From: Formicarius rufipectus
Taxonomy: Eukaryota; Chordata; Aves; Passeriformes; Formicariidae
Reading direction: 5' to 3'
DNA length: 64,000 bases
Assembly: GCA_013399695.1 (NCBI GenBank)
Contig: VXAU01002247.1
Span: 29,488 to 93,487, forward strand
Shown here: positions 49,393-62,489 of the stretch, in pieces
Position numbering within the stretch: position 1 is the first letter of the stretch
How the letters are laid out: every line of letters begins with the position of its first letter
Made by a program: the position numbers and the translations under genes
The notes under the pieces: generated by a model
Database searches by the model: none
The model's input: the letters and a program-made list of their open reading frames with translations, nothing else
What the model was told of the DNA's origin: nothing

Positions 49393-52300
49393 ACACTTAC
49401 CAACTGAAGTTTAAACTGAACGTGTTTTCAAAAGTGGTCAGAGCAGTGGCCTGTGTAGCTTTGCCCTGTTCCAACTAAGGCCCTTCTCTTCAAACCAACA
49501 AACATATTTTTATTAGTATGGTGCTTCAAACACTGAGCTGGGAAGGCAGACCTAGGGTTCCCCAAAACAGATGGAAATACACAAGAGTTGCTGAGGAGCA
49601 GGAGCTTACATGAGCTTTGAGAAATGAGAAGCACAAATATGTTTTAAATATAACTTTGACAGATTATTTAGCCAAGTTATCTCTTTCAGGAGGAAAGGGC
49701 TTGCTACTCGAAGACACCTTTGAAAGGCTTCTCCCTACAGAGCCTCAGTTGAAGTGAGAGAATATAGCAGAGTTGCCTGTGTACTGCCAATACATTTAAC
49801 AAGATAATTACTTCCTCTTGTTTGTAATGGTTATTGGCTTAACTTATTTGCAGCCCCAAAAAGAAAGCACTCATTGCTCCCATGTGTGCATGGCCAATGC
49901 AAGAGCCACCTGGGCTCTGCCCTGCAGAGTAGAGGAGGTGTGCCTGATCACAGCTGGCAGCGGTTCCTGCTGCTGCTGCCACCCTGCCAGGAGGGTTATG
50001 AGTTGCTGCAGTAATAGCACAACCTTTATTCAGTCTCCTCTGGCCTTTGTGAGGCACTGTGTCCTGCTCAGCACCCAAACAGGGGATGTGCTGCACAGCT
50101 GGGAGATGGGCGTACCCGGAGCCCCCAGCTGCAGCCCTGTGGGGGGATGTGTGCATCCTGAAGGGAGATTAAGAGATTTTACAGGCAGAATGAAACTCTG
50201 TGGTCACCTAATCTGAGCTGCATTTTGCTCACCTCATTCACTACAGTGGTGCAAACTGTACTGGTTTTCCCCAGTTATGCCATATCCTCTGAACTGGATG
50301 TGGCCATACCGCTGGTGTAATTGTGAACTGCTGTTTTTTCTGAGATTGTATTAGAAATCTCTCTCAAACCCCTTCAGCTCTAGATTGGCTCTCATACTCC
50401 GAATTTTAAAGCAATTCACAAAAAAGTATGATAATTTATTTGGTGTGCCGCATGTGGATCAGCATTTCTTCCACTGAAGTTTGTTTGTCACTGAAGTAGT
50501 TAACACTAGAACAAGAATAAAGATTTGCTAGGACCCAAAAACTGACTTAGCTAAGTACCAACTTGGATGGCACAGCAGTGACAGCCCAGTTCCATATTTT
50601 TATTCATGGTTGCACTTGTAATTTTTTTCCCAAGTTTTTCAAGACAAATTTAGGAAAAAATACTAGTAAGTAACTATAGTCAGAGCATATAAAATGTAGA
50701 TAATGAAAATATAAAGGGACTACCAAATTTTAGTGGATTTACAATAGGACCTGTTGGGAAAATTAATACTCAGAAATGATGACAGACTTAATTTTACAGT
50801 TCCAATGACAGAGGAGGAACTCCTCTCATGCATACAGAGTCTTAGCTCCCCTCTGAGTTATTTGTTTGCAGTTCTCAGGGGGAAGAGTTACTCATCTCTT
50901 CCCACAGCATCTCTTTGCCAAGTGTCTCAGTACTGAGCTGGCCAGCAATGCTGACTAGCTGCTCATCTGATCTGTTAGATGAAGAAAAAGTGGTTGTAGA
51001 CAGCAGGTTTAGCAGGTAAAAGTGGCAACTCAAGAGGCCAACTGAAGGCCATGGAACCTCCCATTTCCAGTTTGATAGCCCGTGGTACTAACTGGGTATC
51101 ATAATTTTCAGAAGAGTTGATGGGATTATGCTTTATATTTTTTCTTAAGGAAATCATCACTGCCCTGATGGTTTCTTCTGCTGTCTGTCTCAGAGTAAGA
51201 GCTGAGGTCTGCATCATCCACTGAGCTTTTCTCTGCAGAGCTCATCTTGCCAGACATGGTCTGAGAAATGCCAGTACCCCACAAACACACTCTTCCTGCT
51301 GAGTTGCACCACTGCTGTGGACAGAGAACTTCTAACCTTTACAGCTGCTAAATTCATATTGTCTGAGCAGTCTGTCTGTTCTGGCCATGTCTTAGAGTGC
51401 TGCAAATCTAATTTCTATATGCTGTATGAAAGCAAAGAAAAAATGAGCCAGTACATGTAGTATTTTGACTGATGCAAGTGAAGACTACACCTAGTACCAC
51501 TTCTTGGATCAACTGTCATAGTACCTTAGAAGACAAACCACCAGTATAAAACAGTTCCTTAAATGCAAAAGAGACAATCCCTTTCTCTCAGAAGTAACAG
51601 CAGATAAACCTGAAGTCTGACCCTCAAACTATTAAAAATCTTTTCTAGTACCTGCAGCATGCAACATCTGGTCTGAGTAGAAGTAGGATTCCTGTTCTGT
51701 ATCTCTCTCACACCTTGCAGCACAGCACTCTTGGTTATAGGCACATCTGCCACCTGAGAATTGTAATGTTGCTGGAGTTCTCTGCAGGTTGGTTACAGAA
51801 GCACATTCAAAGCTTTTAAAGAACCACAGTGCTTGAAAGAAAACAAACAAAAATTACTTTATCTCCAAAACCTCAGTAAAAGCAAGCCCTGAACAAGTTC
51901 TTGTGGGTTAACCTCTGCACAATGTTATGAACACTGCATGCCTGTAACACAACAGAGCTTGGCAGCCACTGGCTCCCACTGAGAGCATTAAACTTACCAA
52001 AATCAACCAAAATCAAGCAGAACAAGCTATTTGGGGCAGCCAATCACACACATGGAAATTTTCTAAGGTGTGCGTTTTCATAGGGGATGTAATCAAAATC
52101 TCCCCCCTCTCCACGGTTAAATGAAAGGTTCATGGGGCCATAACAAGGCCATCATCCAGCTGCTGTTCCCTCTAATTGCTCCAGCACACAGACACTCAGT
52201 TCACAAACCAGCTCCTCTCTAACATTGAGGAGGACCCGCCATACAGATCCTGGTTTTGCTCCTCGCTGTGTCATTTCGTGCCATCGGCTGGCAAGACACA

Positions 52301-54234
52301 TTCCCTTCGGTCAGTGTGTGTGAGCTGTCAGGAACATCTTCAAGCTCCACAGGAAATCATGCCAGTGTCCTCCTTGGTCCTGGATAACCATCTTCTGTTC
52401 TTCCAAGAGACCTTCTCCTCAGGGATGACAGTGACACATGGCCTTGGTGCAGATGGCAGAGCCGCTACCTTGACAAGCTGCCAGATACCTTGGTGTTTTG
52501 TTTGCTAATCTAACTTTTTATTTCATTTCCAACAGGGCAAAATGTCAGGCACTCTTGTTTCAGTCCTTTCTTTTGTTCTCATTTCTTGGCAAACAATTCT
52601 ATTGGAACTATTTCAGGGTTAATGGACATCGGTCCAGGGCACTTACTAGATGTTAGCAAGAATGTTTTTGTTCTTTTTCTTGGACTTGTGATCCTGGTAA
52701 AGCATTGTGAAGATTCACCGTGATATCATAAGAATGCAAAGAATGACTCTCTTGAGTGTGAGAGAGCTCTTTTGTTTTGTTTAGCCATGTCTTAGCCCCT
52801 AGTACTCATTTTCTACTGAACTATTTGATAAAGTATGTTAAAAATTGGCATGTCATGTTTAAACTGATAACAGAAAGCACCACCGTTCATAATTTAACTC
52901 CTCCAGAATATCTGGGCAGGAAAACTGGAATTTATGAGACATTGCATTCTTGTTACCCTCCGCACTGTGCAGACGTTCATCTAAATGTGATACTTTATTT
53001 TAAGTACTCTGTAAACAATGTTCCTTGTTAAGAAACTGCATCCCAAACATAAATTAAGCACCCTCAGGAACCCTAGAATACCAAATTTCCTTCTGGAGTT
53101 TTGGGCAGCCTCTAGCATGGATCAGACAAGACTTATGAAGTCCTATCTGTTCCCCTCTCTAGAATCACATAGCACGTTGCTATTGCATTTCCAACTCAAT
53201 ATGCATGTTAACTGGGAGTAGCCTTTTCCCTCTCCCAGTCACACACAGATGCTATCTATTGTTTTATTTTGAAAAGGAAGTTTCACCAGACCAGTAAATG
53301 GCCACTTGGTTTTCACTTCATCCAGGCCATTCCTCTTTTAACAGCAAAGTGAACATCTTCAGGCTCCACAGGAAATTGGACCACTTGGTCCAATTCCAGT
53401 GCAGTGACATTTCAAGTTCCCCTAGGAACCTTTAAGCTAGCTGACCAATTCAGCACTCCCAGGGCTGAACTTTAACTTACATGTCTGTGCAACATGAAAC
53501 CATTCTTTTCATCAGTAAGATCAATTCACACATCATATGCCTTCCAAGCACCAACTCTTCATACAGCAAAGTGAACCCTCGTGATTCCACAACACGATGT
53601 GTTTTATGTCCTCAGCCCTTCAGGGTCTGCCGCATTGTAAATGCTATCGTTGTCTCTGATTTAGCTGCAATGTTTCCTTCCAAGGAAATGCAAACATGCA
53701 CTTCAGTCATTGTCAGACATACTCTTTCCGAGAATAAAGCTCAGCATCTCTAGATAATCTTTGTGCCCAAGACTCCATTAATTTTTTAAGCTACAGAATT
53801 AATGTGAGACACACGAGAGAGCTCATAGGGCCTTAATTTCTGAGTATGTCACACAATGTTTCTTATACTCACACCCTGCAGCAGTGTCTGCTCACTGGCT
53901 TTTGGGTTAAACATTCCAAGCTGCTACCATGATCCTTCAGTTCACCAGTGTGCATGAGAAGACACAGAATCCTCAAATCCTTAATTCAGCTCTGTTTCAC
54001 CAGTGCACAAGGCTGGAGTCATTTGGCTGAGCAGGAAGGCTGTGACTCAACAAGAAACAGAATTTGCATCAAGTACCCATGAAACACTTTCCTCTGCCTC
54101 AGGAGCTGATGAATCCAGTGGACAGGCCAATTTGGCACAGAGACTGTAGTACATCAGTAAGACAGGCCCACAAAGATGACAAAATGAAAATATGTGAGAT
54201 ATGGGTGGGGGGTACACAAAATACTGGTTGTGGG

Positions 54235-54385
54235 GCTCAGGGTGGTAAGAGAAAAGGGAGGAGGTTGGTTGTTGGAAAGGAGGTGAAGAAGAAAAGGAAT
54301 GGAAACAAAAGAATGAAAGAAGGGAAAGGGCATGGGGAGAAATAAAGGAAAGGAGAAAAGAAAGTTACTACAGAGAGGAGTTGAG
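54235..54385. repeat. Purine-rich (polypurine) tract
   Basis: About 150 bases dominated by G and A on the plus strand, for example GGAAAGGAGGTGAAGAAGAAA and GAAAGAAGGGAAAGGG. Such tracts can adopt unusual (triplex) structure but are common in introns. No element boundary can be seen. Confidence 0.7.
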
Positions 54386-57300
54386 TTTGGGGGGAGGCGG
54401 TTTGTTGGTTTTTTTTAAATCAGGAGAAAAGAGGTCAGCTCCTGAAAGAATGGGACTACAGTAAATATTTCTCATTAGAAACAGCATCCAGTCAGGCAGA
54501 CTGAAAGAACATGGGAAGACAGACACATATGTGCAAAGAAAAGTCAGGTGTCAGAACATAATCATAGAAATAAGTAAGAGAGAATCTCTTGACCAAAACC
54601 AGAATGTGGCTCAACGGAAAGAGACACTACATTTACTCAAACAGTGGCCACTTCTCCTCACTTTATAGTTATCTACTCCAAATCTAGCTGCTGCTCACTA
54701 CCATCAAAGGATAGAGCCAACACATTATTCACAACCATTTTGTGGGCAAATAAGGCACAACAGACAGAAAAAAATGAATGCTGCTTCTTTCAGCTCTCAG
54801 ACTGCACCCAGAGAATATCTGCCTACCAAAACTAGCAGAGAGAACATTAACAAATCATGATGATTTACCCCCACAAATATCAGTACCTCTTAGAACTACT
54901 CTATGTGTACAGAACAAGCATTTCATGGTACTAATTTTACAGTCTAAATGTGGTTGACAAAAAGTCTTTGCTAAGACCCACTGTGCCTAGACTTGCAGAT
55001 TTGTATGAATTGTATGAATTTAGTCTCTTCCACAATGTGTCTTCTCTCCCCTTTGAAAGTATTATAAAAGTAGACCAGTGCTTTTAAAACTAGGAGCCTG
55101 GCTTTTCTGAGAAGTCGCCAGTCTCCCCTGAACAATATGCAAAGTAAACTCAGGGAGGGAACATGAGAAAAAACAGAAGTCTTCTTTCCTCCTTCTTTTT
55201 TTGACCAAGACTCACCAAAACAAGAGTCTAGTATTGAATATTCAGCCTTGAATACAAGCTGCTCAATAGACAGTCTGTTTGCAGAGCTCAAAGTGGAAAT
55301 GACCCAGCAAGAAGGAGAGGTGAACACACTGCTCCATCCATGTGATTAAACTGCTCTGCAAATGCAGTCCTCCCCACTTCTCCCCACCTGTTACAATGGA
55401 GACCATTTGCTGCCCCTACCAGAACTCATTTTAAAAAATGTTTGCATTAGAGGGGCCCCTGCACCAGTATTGTCCCTGTGACTCTACATTCAGGAGAGGA
55501 ATACGAGCTTCAGCTTTGGGAAACCTGTGCTCACCAGTCAGTCCAACCAGCAGGATGTGTTACTGCCACTGCTTGGGAGAAAGGAAAAACAGGGCACAGT
55601 TTACAGAGGAGCAGAGCACCCTACTGGGAGCAGTCCCTGCTCTCAGCCCGTGCAAGGCATGGAATGCATTTCACCTGGGAGCTGCCTTGTTCTGCCACAA
55701 ACCTTGAAGGTCTCTTAAGCAGTCCTCCTCTGAGTCAGGACAATATGGTGCACACGCAGGAGGCCAATCTGGGATACCGGCTGGTGTGCAAACACAGCAT
55801 GCCATTTAGCAATTGTGTCATTTGCACTCTGCTCCTCATGAAGCCAAATTTTCCTTGATTACTAAAACATAGATCATTCTACCCTTGACCTCAAGAGACC
55901 CCCCAAAGAAGAAGCCTTTTACTTACACAAGGCACACATTGCATACCTGTTGTGCTAAGAATTCCCGGTCTGGCTCTTGCACCACGTCTGTCCCCAGTGG
56001 GATCTCTGTCTCACACAGGCACTGGGCACAGCTCCTCTCCTGCTGCCCCAAGTTGCCAAGCGTGTTAGCCAGCAAATCTCTGGCCCACTGCTTGGCCCAG
56101 TCTGACAGACAGAGACCGGGAGCTGAAGGGTTGTGCTGGGTGGTGGGCAAGCCTCTGCACAGAACCTCATTCCCTCCAGCCACGATATGAGTCCATGCAC
56201 CCAGGAACACCCATGACAGCATCAGGCACTTCTCATCACAGAACAGCATAGTACTGCTGTACCCTGGCACACTACACTCATGGAGCACCACTCCATTTCT
56301 GTATTTCCTTGCACCATGTTTATTTAAAGGGTCTATCAGGCCACTGTCACCTTAAGGACCAGCCAGGAGTCTTCGCTTCCCTGTCACTTACGTTTTTTAA
56401 GAGATGAAGGAACAGGAAAGATATTACTTTCCTCTAAGCACTAGAGAGAGCAGTAGTCAAAAGTAGGGTACCTAGTAGCTAATGGCATTAAATACTCATT
56501 TGCTTAATTAGCACATCCTGCCACATGCTCATGGTTAAGCTGAGTGTCAGAGGAGAGTGGGAACCACACAAGCCAGCTTGCTGAGAATTTTTTTCTCCTT
56601 TGAAGGATGGGATTTTTCTACTTCCTACAACCATCTATGAATTTTAATCAACAAATGGTTTGTTTCTGCAAGATCCTAGAATATCAGGAAAACATACAGC
56701 TTTCTTGCTTGTCCTCTAACACATGGGAACTTTTGGTATTTTGCAGAAAATTGCACTTTGTTATAGGGTGTTGAAAAGTGTCCTCAGTTATAAAAAGTTT
56801 GTTTTGTGGGGTCTTTTGAATCAGGTATGCTCTGCTGTCACCATGGGGGACCTGCCTCTGGGACACAGGTTCCTCCCAGCATTGGATGACCACTCATGAG
56901 ACCTGACTAGTGAATAAGTGGGCTCTCCCTCCAGCTGTAGCTGGGGTAGTTTAAACAATTCTGAAATATCTTAGCAATTAAAAGGGTTCAAGGAGGTGGG
57001 AATAATGTTAACTCTTCTAACATTTACCACTTGTTTTTTCTGCTACATTTAAATTGCCTTTATCACTGCATTTCTGGTATTTTATTGCCTTGCTAGTGTA
57101 GTACAAGCTAGATCTGAATTTACAGATTGATACAAGAACAGAAACCTCATGTCTGTTCTGTTGACTTGAAGATCTCATTTGCAAACTTATATGGGCATGT
57201 GAGACACTTTTTATATAATGAATTTTACCTGACTTAATACAAGCATCTGTCTTTCCCCAAGTAGGAAAACCAGTAAAAATGGCTGCACTGCAGGAAGCAG

Positions 57301-57397
57301 GTGAGTCTGACAGTGTAATTGTAAGGAGTGAAAGTTTAAAAAGAGAAGAAAGAGGTGAGCAGCAACAAGTAGTTTTATTTCTAGCAACTATAATCTT

Positions 57398-57421
57398 AAA
57401 AAAAAAAAAAAAAAAAAAAAA
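57398..57421. repeat. A24 homopolymer run
   Basis: Twenty-four consecutive A bases, the longest homopolymer in the window. It could be the tail of an old retrocopy inserted in plus orientation, but the sequence just upstream matches no gene I recognise and no target-site duplication was found. It produces the poly-Phe stretch in the minus-strand 188-codon frame, which is therefore not taken as a gene. Confidence 0.85.
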
Positions 57422-60264
57422 GGCAGTAATTTCTAACACTTGGAACTTGTACTCCTTCCAGGCAAATATCCCTTTTTTTCTTTTTCTAGAGATGATCTCA
57501 GCAAGCAAATGAAAGACCCTAGAAAAGAGGATTTTGTGTTTCCAAATGTTTGAGTCCCTGCATTGGGGTTCATGAGCGCTCAAAGCTCAAGCACAAAGTG
57601 TGTCAGAGCGATGATCACAGCATCAAACTACAGCAAGCCTAGAAAACTGATGAAATCCCAGCATATGTCCACAGAACACTGCTCTGAAATGAATGCCTCT
57701 AATCCCCAGGGCTGCAAGGTTCAAGGGATCACTCGTTCAGAGAATATGCTTGCTATCTAAAATACATTGTTTGTCATTACAATAATATTTGGTATCCTGG
57801 GCAAAAATGCTCAGGATAAGCTGCTAATTAATTGTGAACACATTCATAGCTGTGAATCAACTCTTTGGTTCCTGCAACAACCTTCATCTCAGGGAAATTA
57901 AGTTCAATTACCAACACAAGAAAACAAAGTACTTTACTGTAGCCGAAGTGAAGGAAACGAGACAGTGCTGAGTCCCGCGTTTCGGTCATGAGGCAATTTA
58001 AGCTGCAAATAAGTTTTCTCTTTCTGGGTGCAGTGATAGCTAAAGCTATATTTAACCCTCTCCACTTTTCCCTTTTCAAATATATCAGAAAGGGAAGAAT
58101 AATCAGAAGTATTTAACTCGACACTAATTTATGTACAGAGAAACCACAGCTCTTGCAACAAGCAAGAAAGATTCTGGTACTGACTTTATGCACCATTCCT
58201 AACATTGGCTAGTATTTATATCTAACAAACTGCTCTTGCTGCAAATCTCCTGGGAGAAAACACATGTAAATGAAGACAGACCAGTACTCCTAGTTACGCA
58301 TGTAAAATAGCTACAATTAAGTTGTTACACATTCCCAAGTGTGGGGAGGGATCATTACATTCTAACCCTGGGCACCTGCCCTCTCCCAGGCACACACATG
58401 GACTTCAACAAGTGTTTCCCTTGTGAAGACATTGCAGGATCAGGACCCATCTCTAACAGCAAATTGTATTACAGTTTTAAAAGCTCACAGAAACTCTCTG
58501 GCACATATATACAATTTTATAAAACCTAAAAGATGTGTGTAAACATGCCTGTAGTACAGACATATTAAAAAACCTATACAGGCCTCCACTGGCTTAATCA
58601 TCACCACATACTCTTCCTTCCTACACTTGTTATCTATAGAATCGCTCAGCCATCAAATATCCTTTATGCTATCCATCTTCCTAACTAGTATGTTAGCAAT
58701 CAAATCCTCTTGGCTGCCAGGGTGCTGGGCTCCAGCAGGGCCAGATCATACTGGGTATTCATTTTCAGACACAATGAAACAAATAGAAAATCCAGCACAG
58801 ATGCAGAGAAAGAGACAAGTGGGTGAACTTAGAAAATTCTCAAACCTCAGTGCTCACAGAATTGTGAGCTAATTGTTTGGACTCCAATGTCACATCAAGT
58901 ATCTCCAAAGGACTGACCTTATATTTGTATTAGTTGCATGACAGTCCACCACTGCTCTCAAGGCATTGTAACGAACCATCAAGCCCCAGGCGTATTTAAG
59001 GCCACCTCTTCAAAAGTCTTGATCTGAAGAGGTACTAACATTTCATCACCACACGGATCTCAGTGATCCCGTGAGTTGATCTTTCATTTGCTACAGTGAA
59101 TCCTATGTATGGAAATATTACCCCAGAGGATGCACCTCCTTATGGCTGCCCCAACTTGCAAACCAGGTGCAAATTAAGCTAGAAAAATTCAAAGGTGTTT
59201 ATATTTGGAGATGCTGCAGATTTTACAGCTACTCTAAGCCACTTCCTTGCCTGCACACTCACTGCATTGGTGGCTGAAAACAAGCTTTATTTTCCAAAAG
59301 CAAACAAGCCAAAAACCCTGATGGAAGCAGAGTAGTGTTGTGATGAGTTTCTGTGGGACAGCTGTAGCAGCATCACAAGTATCTTAGCACATAATGGTCT
59401 ATTCCAATTTCAAGAAGATCTTTTGCTCAATATATGTTTGCTATAGTAAATGTGCAACTGTGATACACCAGCTGAGGCTACAAGTTTCTTTACAGTCTCA
59501 AACCTAAGTTTTATCTGCCTGAACCCATGCTGAGGGTTTGACTCAAATAAAATATTGAGCACTATAAACCCTAAACAGCAACTTAAATAATTTCCTACAG
59601 TTCTCTAGCTATTCTTAAGGAAAAGCCTGTTTTAGTTATTTTTTTCATCTCCATCCTTTAAAAAACCTTTCCTCCACTGCAGGTAAATAACAGATTATAG
59701 AGCAGTGAAAAATAACACAATTCCTCCTCCATGGGAATTTTAGAATTAACGCATTAGGAGCGAAATAAATTATAAAATCATTCTTTTCTCTGAGTCAGAA
59801 GATGAACTTCTTCATTCAAAGCAATTTTGACCAAATTACAAATCTCTAAGAGAATTCCTACAGATTTCACAAAATTATTAAACCACTCCTCGGGAATGAA
59901 GACCTGATCCATTGATGGGACTTGCATTTAGATCCCAGTTCTGCTGCTGCTGAAGGCAAAGGGAGCTGCCAAGGATCAGGCCCTGCAACACAAATGTTGC
60001 CTGTGGGAACTCCACGGCCAGTAGGAAAGAAAGTAATTTTTATTGGGTTGATTTTTTTTCCCCCGGCTCCATTATTTTACTGTGTGAAATCTTACAACAT
60101 ACAAAATGGCATGGGACAAATGCTCAGGTTCAACTATATAAAGGACCAATGGTATTTCTTTTCCATGTCATATCAAATTTAGGATTCAAAAGAATCATTG
60201 GATCATCTTAACTGTTCAGCAGGTAAGAGCCTTTATAACCACAAATTCTAGAACAGTAAAGAAC

Positions 60265-60279
60265 TTTTTTTTTTTTTTT
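60265..60279. repeat. T15 run
   Basis: Fifteen consecutive T bases on the plus strand, with no associated element recognised. Confidence 0.8.
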
Positions 60280-60839
60280 AACTTACTGAATAAAAATAAG
60301 TAATTTTTTTGCTTAAGTATGAAAAGTACTCTGGGAAAGTAAAGGCAAAAAAAGCCAATAGTAAGTTTTCTCTTTACTGTGTTGCAATAAGCAAAGCAAA
60401 GTTTTCAGAAGCAAAATAAATCATTCATTTAGTTTAAACAAATCAGAATGTAGGACCTCACACTTCAGCATCACATATGCATTCTGAAATGTCACAGTTT
60501 CATTCCCAACTAGCATTCAAGTATTTATGATCAATATCGGTAATTTCATTAATTGAACCAGGATATGAAAGTCATTAATTCCCTTCAATCAGTGCTTATA
60601 TGCTAAATCCTTTTAAACCACAAGCTCATAGCAAAGGTCACCCACCAGTGCTGCAACACCTGTCAATGTTGATATGAAGACAGACTGAAATCTGGCCACT
60701 GCCACAAAGTTTTCAACCCAGGCGGTGGAACCAGCTTTTCGTGGTTCAAACAAACTGCTTTAAGGGCCTAATCCCAATGTCCTTGACAGCACTGAAAGGC
60801 TTTCTGCTCATTTTAATGGGCTTTGGATCAGCTCCCTAA

Positions 60840-61985
60840 GTGTCAGCTTCACGTCCCAAGGACCTCATCCATCTACCGCCTGGAAACCAGCGGAGGTTTT
60901 GCCTGGCTCCAACACTGAAAAAACGAGGGATATTTATTGAGCTGTGCAGAGAAGTTGCGCTCCAAGAACTCGACTGTTTCCCTCGGCTCCTGCTCCTTGA
61001 GCAGTGCGGCTGGCACTGTCCTGGGGGTGAGGCGGGGAAGGGATGTTGGCAGCCCCACGGGAAACCCACAGCCCCGCACGCCGCTCAGGACCGGGTGGAG
61101 CCCCCGCAAGCCTGGCAGGGCGTCCCGCGTGGGAGAGCTCCCTCCGGGCTGCGCGGGGGGACCGGGGCCAAGGCTCTGCCCCGCCGGCAGCGCCCCGCAC
61201 TCACCGTGCGGGTGTCACTAGGGGGGGCTGCGGCTGTGGAAACCCGGTATTAACGCAAAGCCTTGCCCCCTCACCAGCCGCGCCTCCGGGCGTCCCGGCC
61301 GCTGGCCCCGAGCACCCAGCTCGCCGCCGTCCACACTGAGCTCTGCCGGGGGCCGCCCTCGGGGCTCCTGGCGCGGCGGTGCCCGGTCCCCCCGCAGGTT
61401 GCGGCGTGGAGATGTCGGGGTGCCAGCGGGGCTGCGGGGGGAGAGCCGGGACGAGCGCAGCGAAGGCGGCGCTCCCACAAGCCCCAAAAGCTGCCAGACA
61501 CAGCCCTCCCGGGATGAGCCCTTTGTCCCCACAGAGAAGGGGCGGGGGAGCCCCGGCGGGGGCTGTACACACCTCCCCTGGTGGCTCGACGACTCCCGGC
61601 TCGGTTGGGGGCACGTACGAGCTTGAGAGACTATCCCCGGCGGCGAGTGGGAGCCTGACGGGGTTAAAGGCGGCGGCAAAACGATGAAAGATGCCGCAAA
61701 CCCACCCGCAAGGGCGTGTGGCCCTCTCCCGGGTGGGTGCCCCACTCGCCGGCGGCGGGCCGGGCCCCGAGGGCAGCGGAAGAGCCCCGAGGGCAGCTCC
61801 TCGGCAGCGCCGCCTCGCCGTGCCCGGCCCGGGCTGCGCTGTCCGGCCCGCCGCCTGCCAGCACGGGCCCCGGCATTGGCTGAGGGTTCCCCCGGACCCC
61901 GGTGGCCAGAAATCCCTTTGGCCTTGCTGACAGCCCCTATGGGTCACTCTACAGGTTAAGGGAGCGACACCTAAACTCGATGGAA
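60840..61985. promoter_or_regulatory. CpG island (left block of the upstream CpG domain)
   Basis: The sequence switches from AT-rich to strongly GC- and CpG-rich at about 60.84 kb. It contains an Sp1-type GC box (GGGGCGGGGG, 61539-61548). A strong minus-strand splice donor, CACG|GTGAGT, has its exon side starting at 61205. Position (upstream of RFX4, minus strand) and composition make this a candidate RFX4 promoter and 5' untranslated exon. The long frames here (262 codons on the minus strand at 61201-61989, plus several overlapping ones) are what GC-rich DNA produces by chance: Pro/Ala/Gly/Arg-rich and open in several frames at once. Confidence 0.6.
61205..61745 (-). promoter_or_regulatory. 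Candidate noncoding first exon ending at a GTGAGT donor
   Basis: On the minus strand the sequence reads ACCCGCACG|GTGAGTGCG with the donor at 61204/61205, inside the CpG island and facing RFX4. Direct splicing to the exon at 44690 would not extend the RFX4 frame upstream, because TAG and TGA lie in that frame just before the donor. If real, it would be a 5' untranslated exon followed by another, unseen exon with the start codon. The 5' limit given is arbitrary. Confidence 0.25.
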
Positions 61986-62489
61986 GCACATGGCACTGTT
62001 GGTGGGAGGAGAAGGAACCAAACCATTCCCCTACTTTAAAATTAGGGTCGCGGGTGATTTTTATTTTTTTTTATCCCCCTGGTTTAGGGAAAAAAAAAAA
62101 AACAAACTGTTGAGGATAAATTAAAACATGACTGATTTTTTTTCAATGAAGCCATATTTCTCCACAATGCAAAAGGATCTTTACATAACAACTGAAACTC
62201 AGAAGAAAAGCTAATTGGATTAAGTCCTCTGAAAGGGAGGTTAAGGTATCTGAATAAGACAACTGCAAAGCTCCACTTTTCTAGCCATCTGTTTAGCAAG
62301 ACTAAAGTGTTTTCTGATTAATATTATCTTAATCAATCAAGTTGCCATTTATTATAACCATACTGAAATTAAGAACCGAATAGTACAGAGGTTCAACCCG
62401 AGAATGGACTATTCTTAAAGGAGAAATAGAAAACACAGGGTTGCCTTTTTTTTTTTTTTTCCTTCTGTTAAGTTTGATTTTTTTCTTTC
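61986..62489. other. AT-rich gap between two CpG blocks
   Basis: A 500-base AT-rich stretch with an A13 run (62090-62102) and a T15 run (62446-62460). No gene or repeat family was recognised. Confidence 0.7.

Larger units (their letters stand above)
44691..60839. other. RFX4 first-intron or 5' flanking sequence
   Basis: About 16 kb upstream of the first visible exon. The exon with the initiator Met of the long isoform (expected to end in the first base of a Glu codon at a GT donor) was looked for by eye and not found. Listed separately are a tRNA-derived SINE-like insertion, an A/C-only tract, a purine-rich tract, an A24 run and a T15 run. The many 60-130 codon frames between 45 and 59 kb overlap one another and resemble no family I know. 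Confidence 0.6.

Noticed and set aside
57017..57583. 188-codon minus-strand frame
   Set aside because: It runs through the A24 run as poly-Phe and resembles no known protein on either side. It is a chance frame in AT-rich DNA.
59005..59032. Small hairpin, CCTCTTCA with TGAAGAGG around a 12-base loop
   Set aside because: An 8-base stem is expected by chance in 64 kb, and nothing nearby suggests a terminator, microRNA or regulatory role.
61201..61989. 262-codon minus-strand open frame, the longest in the window
   Set aside because: It lies in a CpG island where several frames on both strands are open together. The translation is Pro/Ala/Gly/Arg-rich with no domain I recognise, and the composition explains the length.
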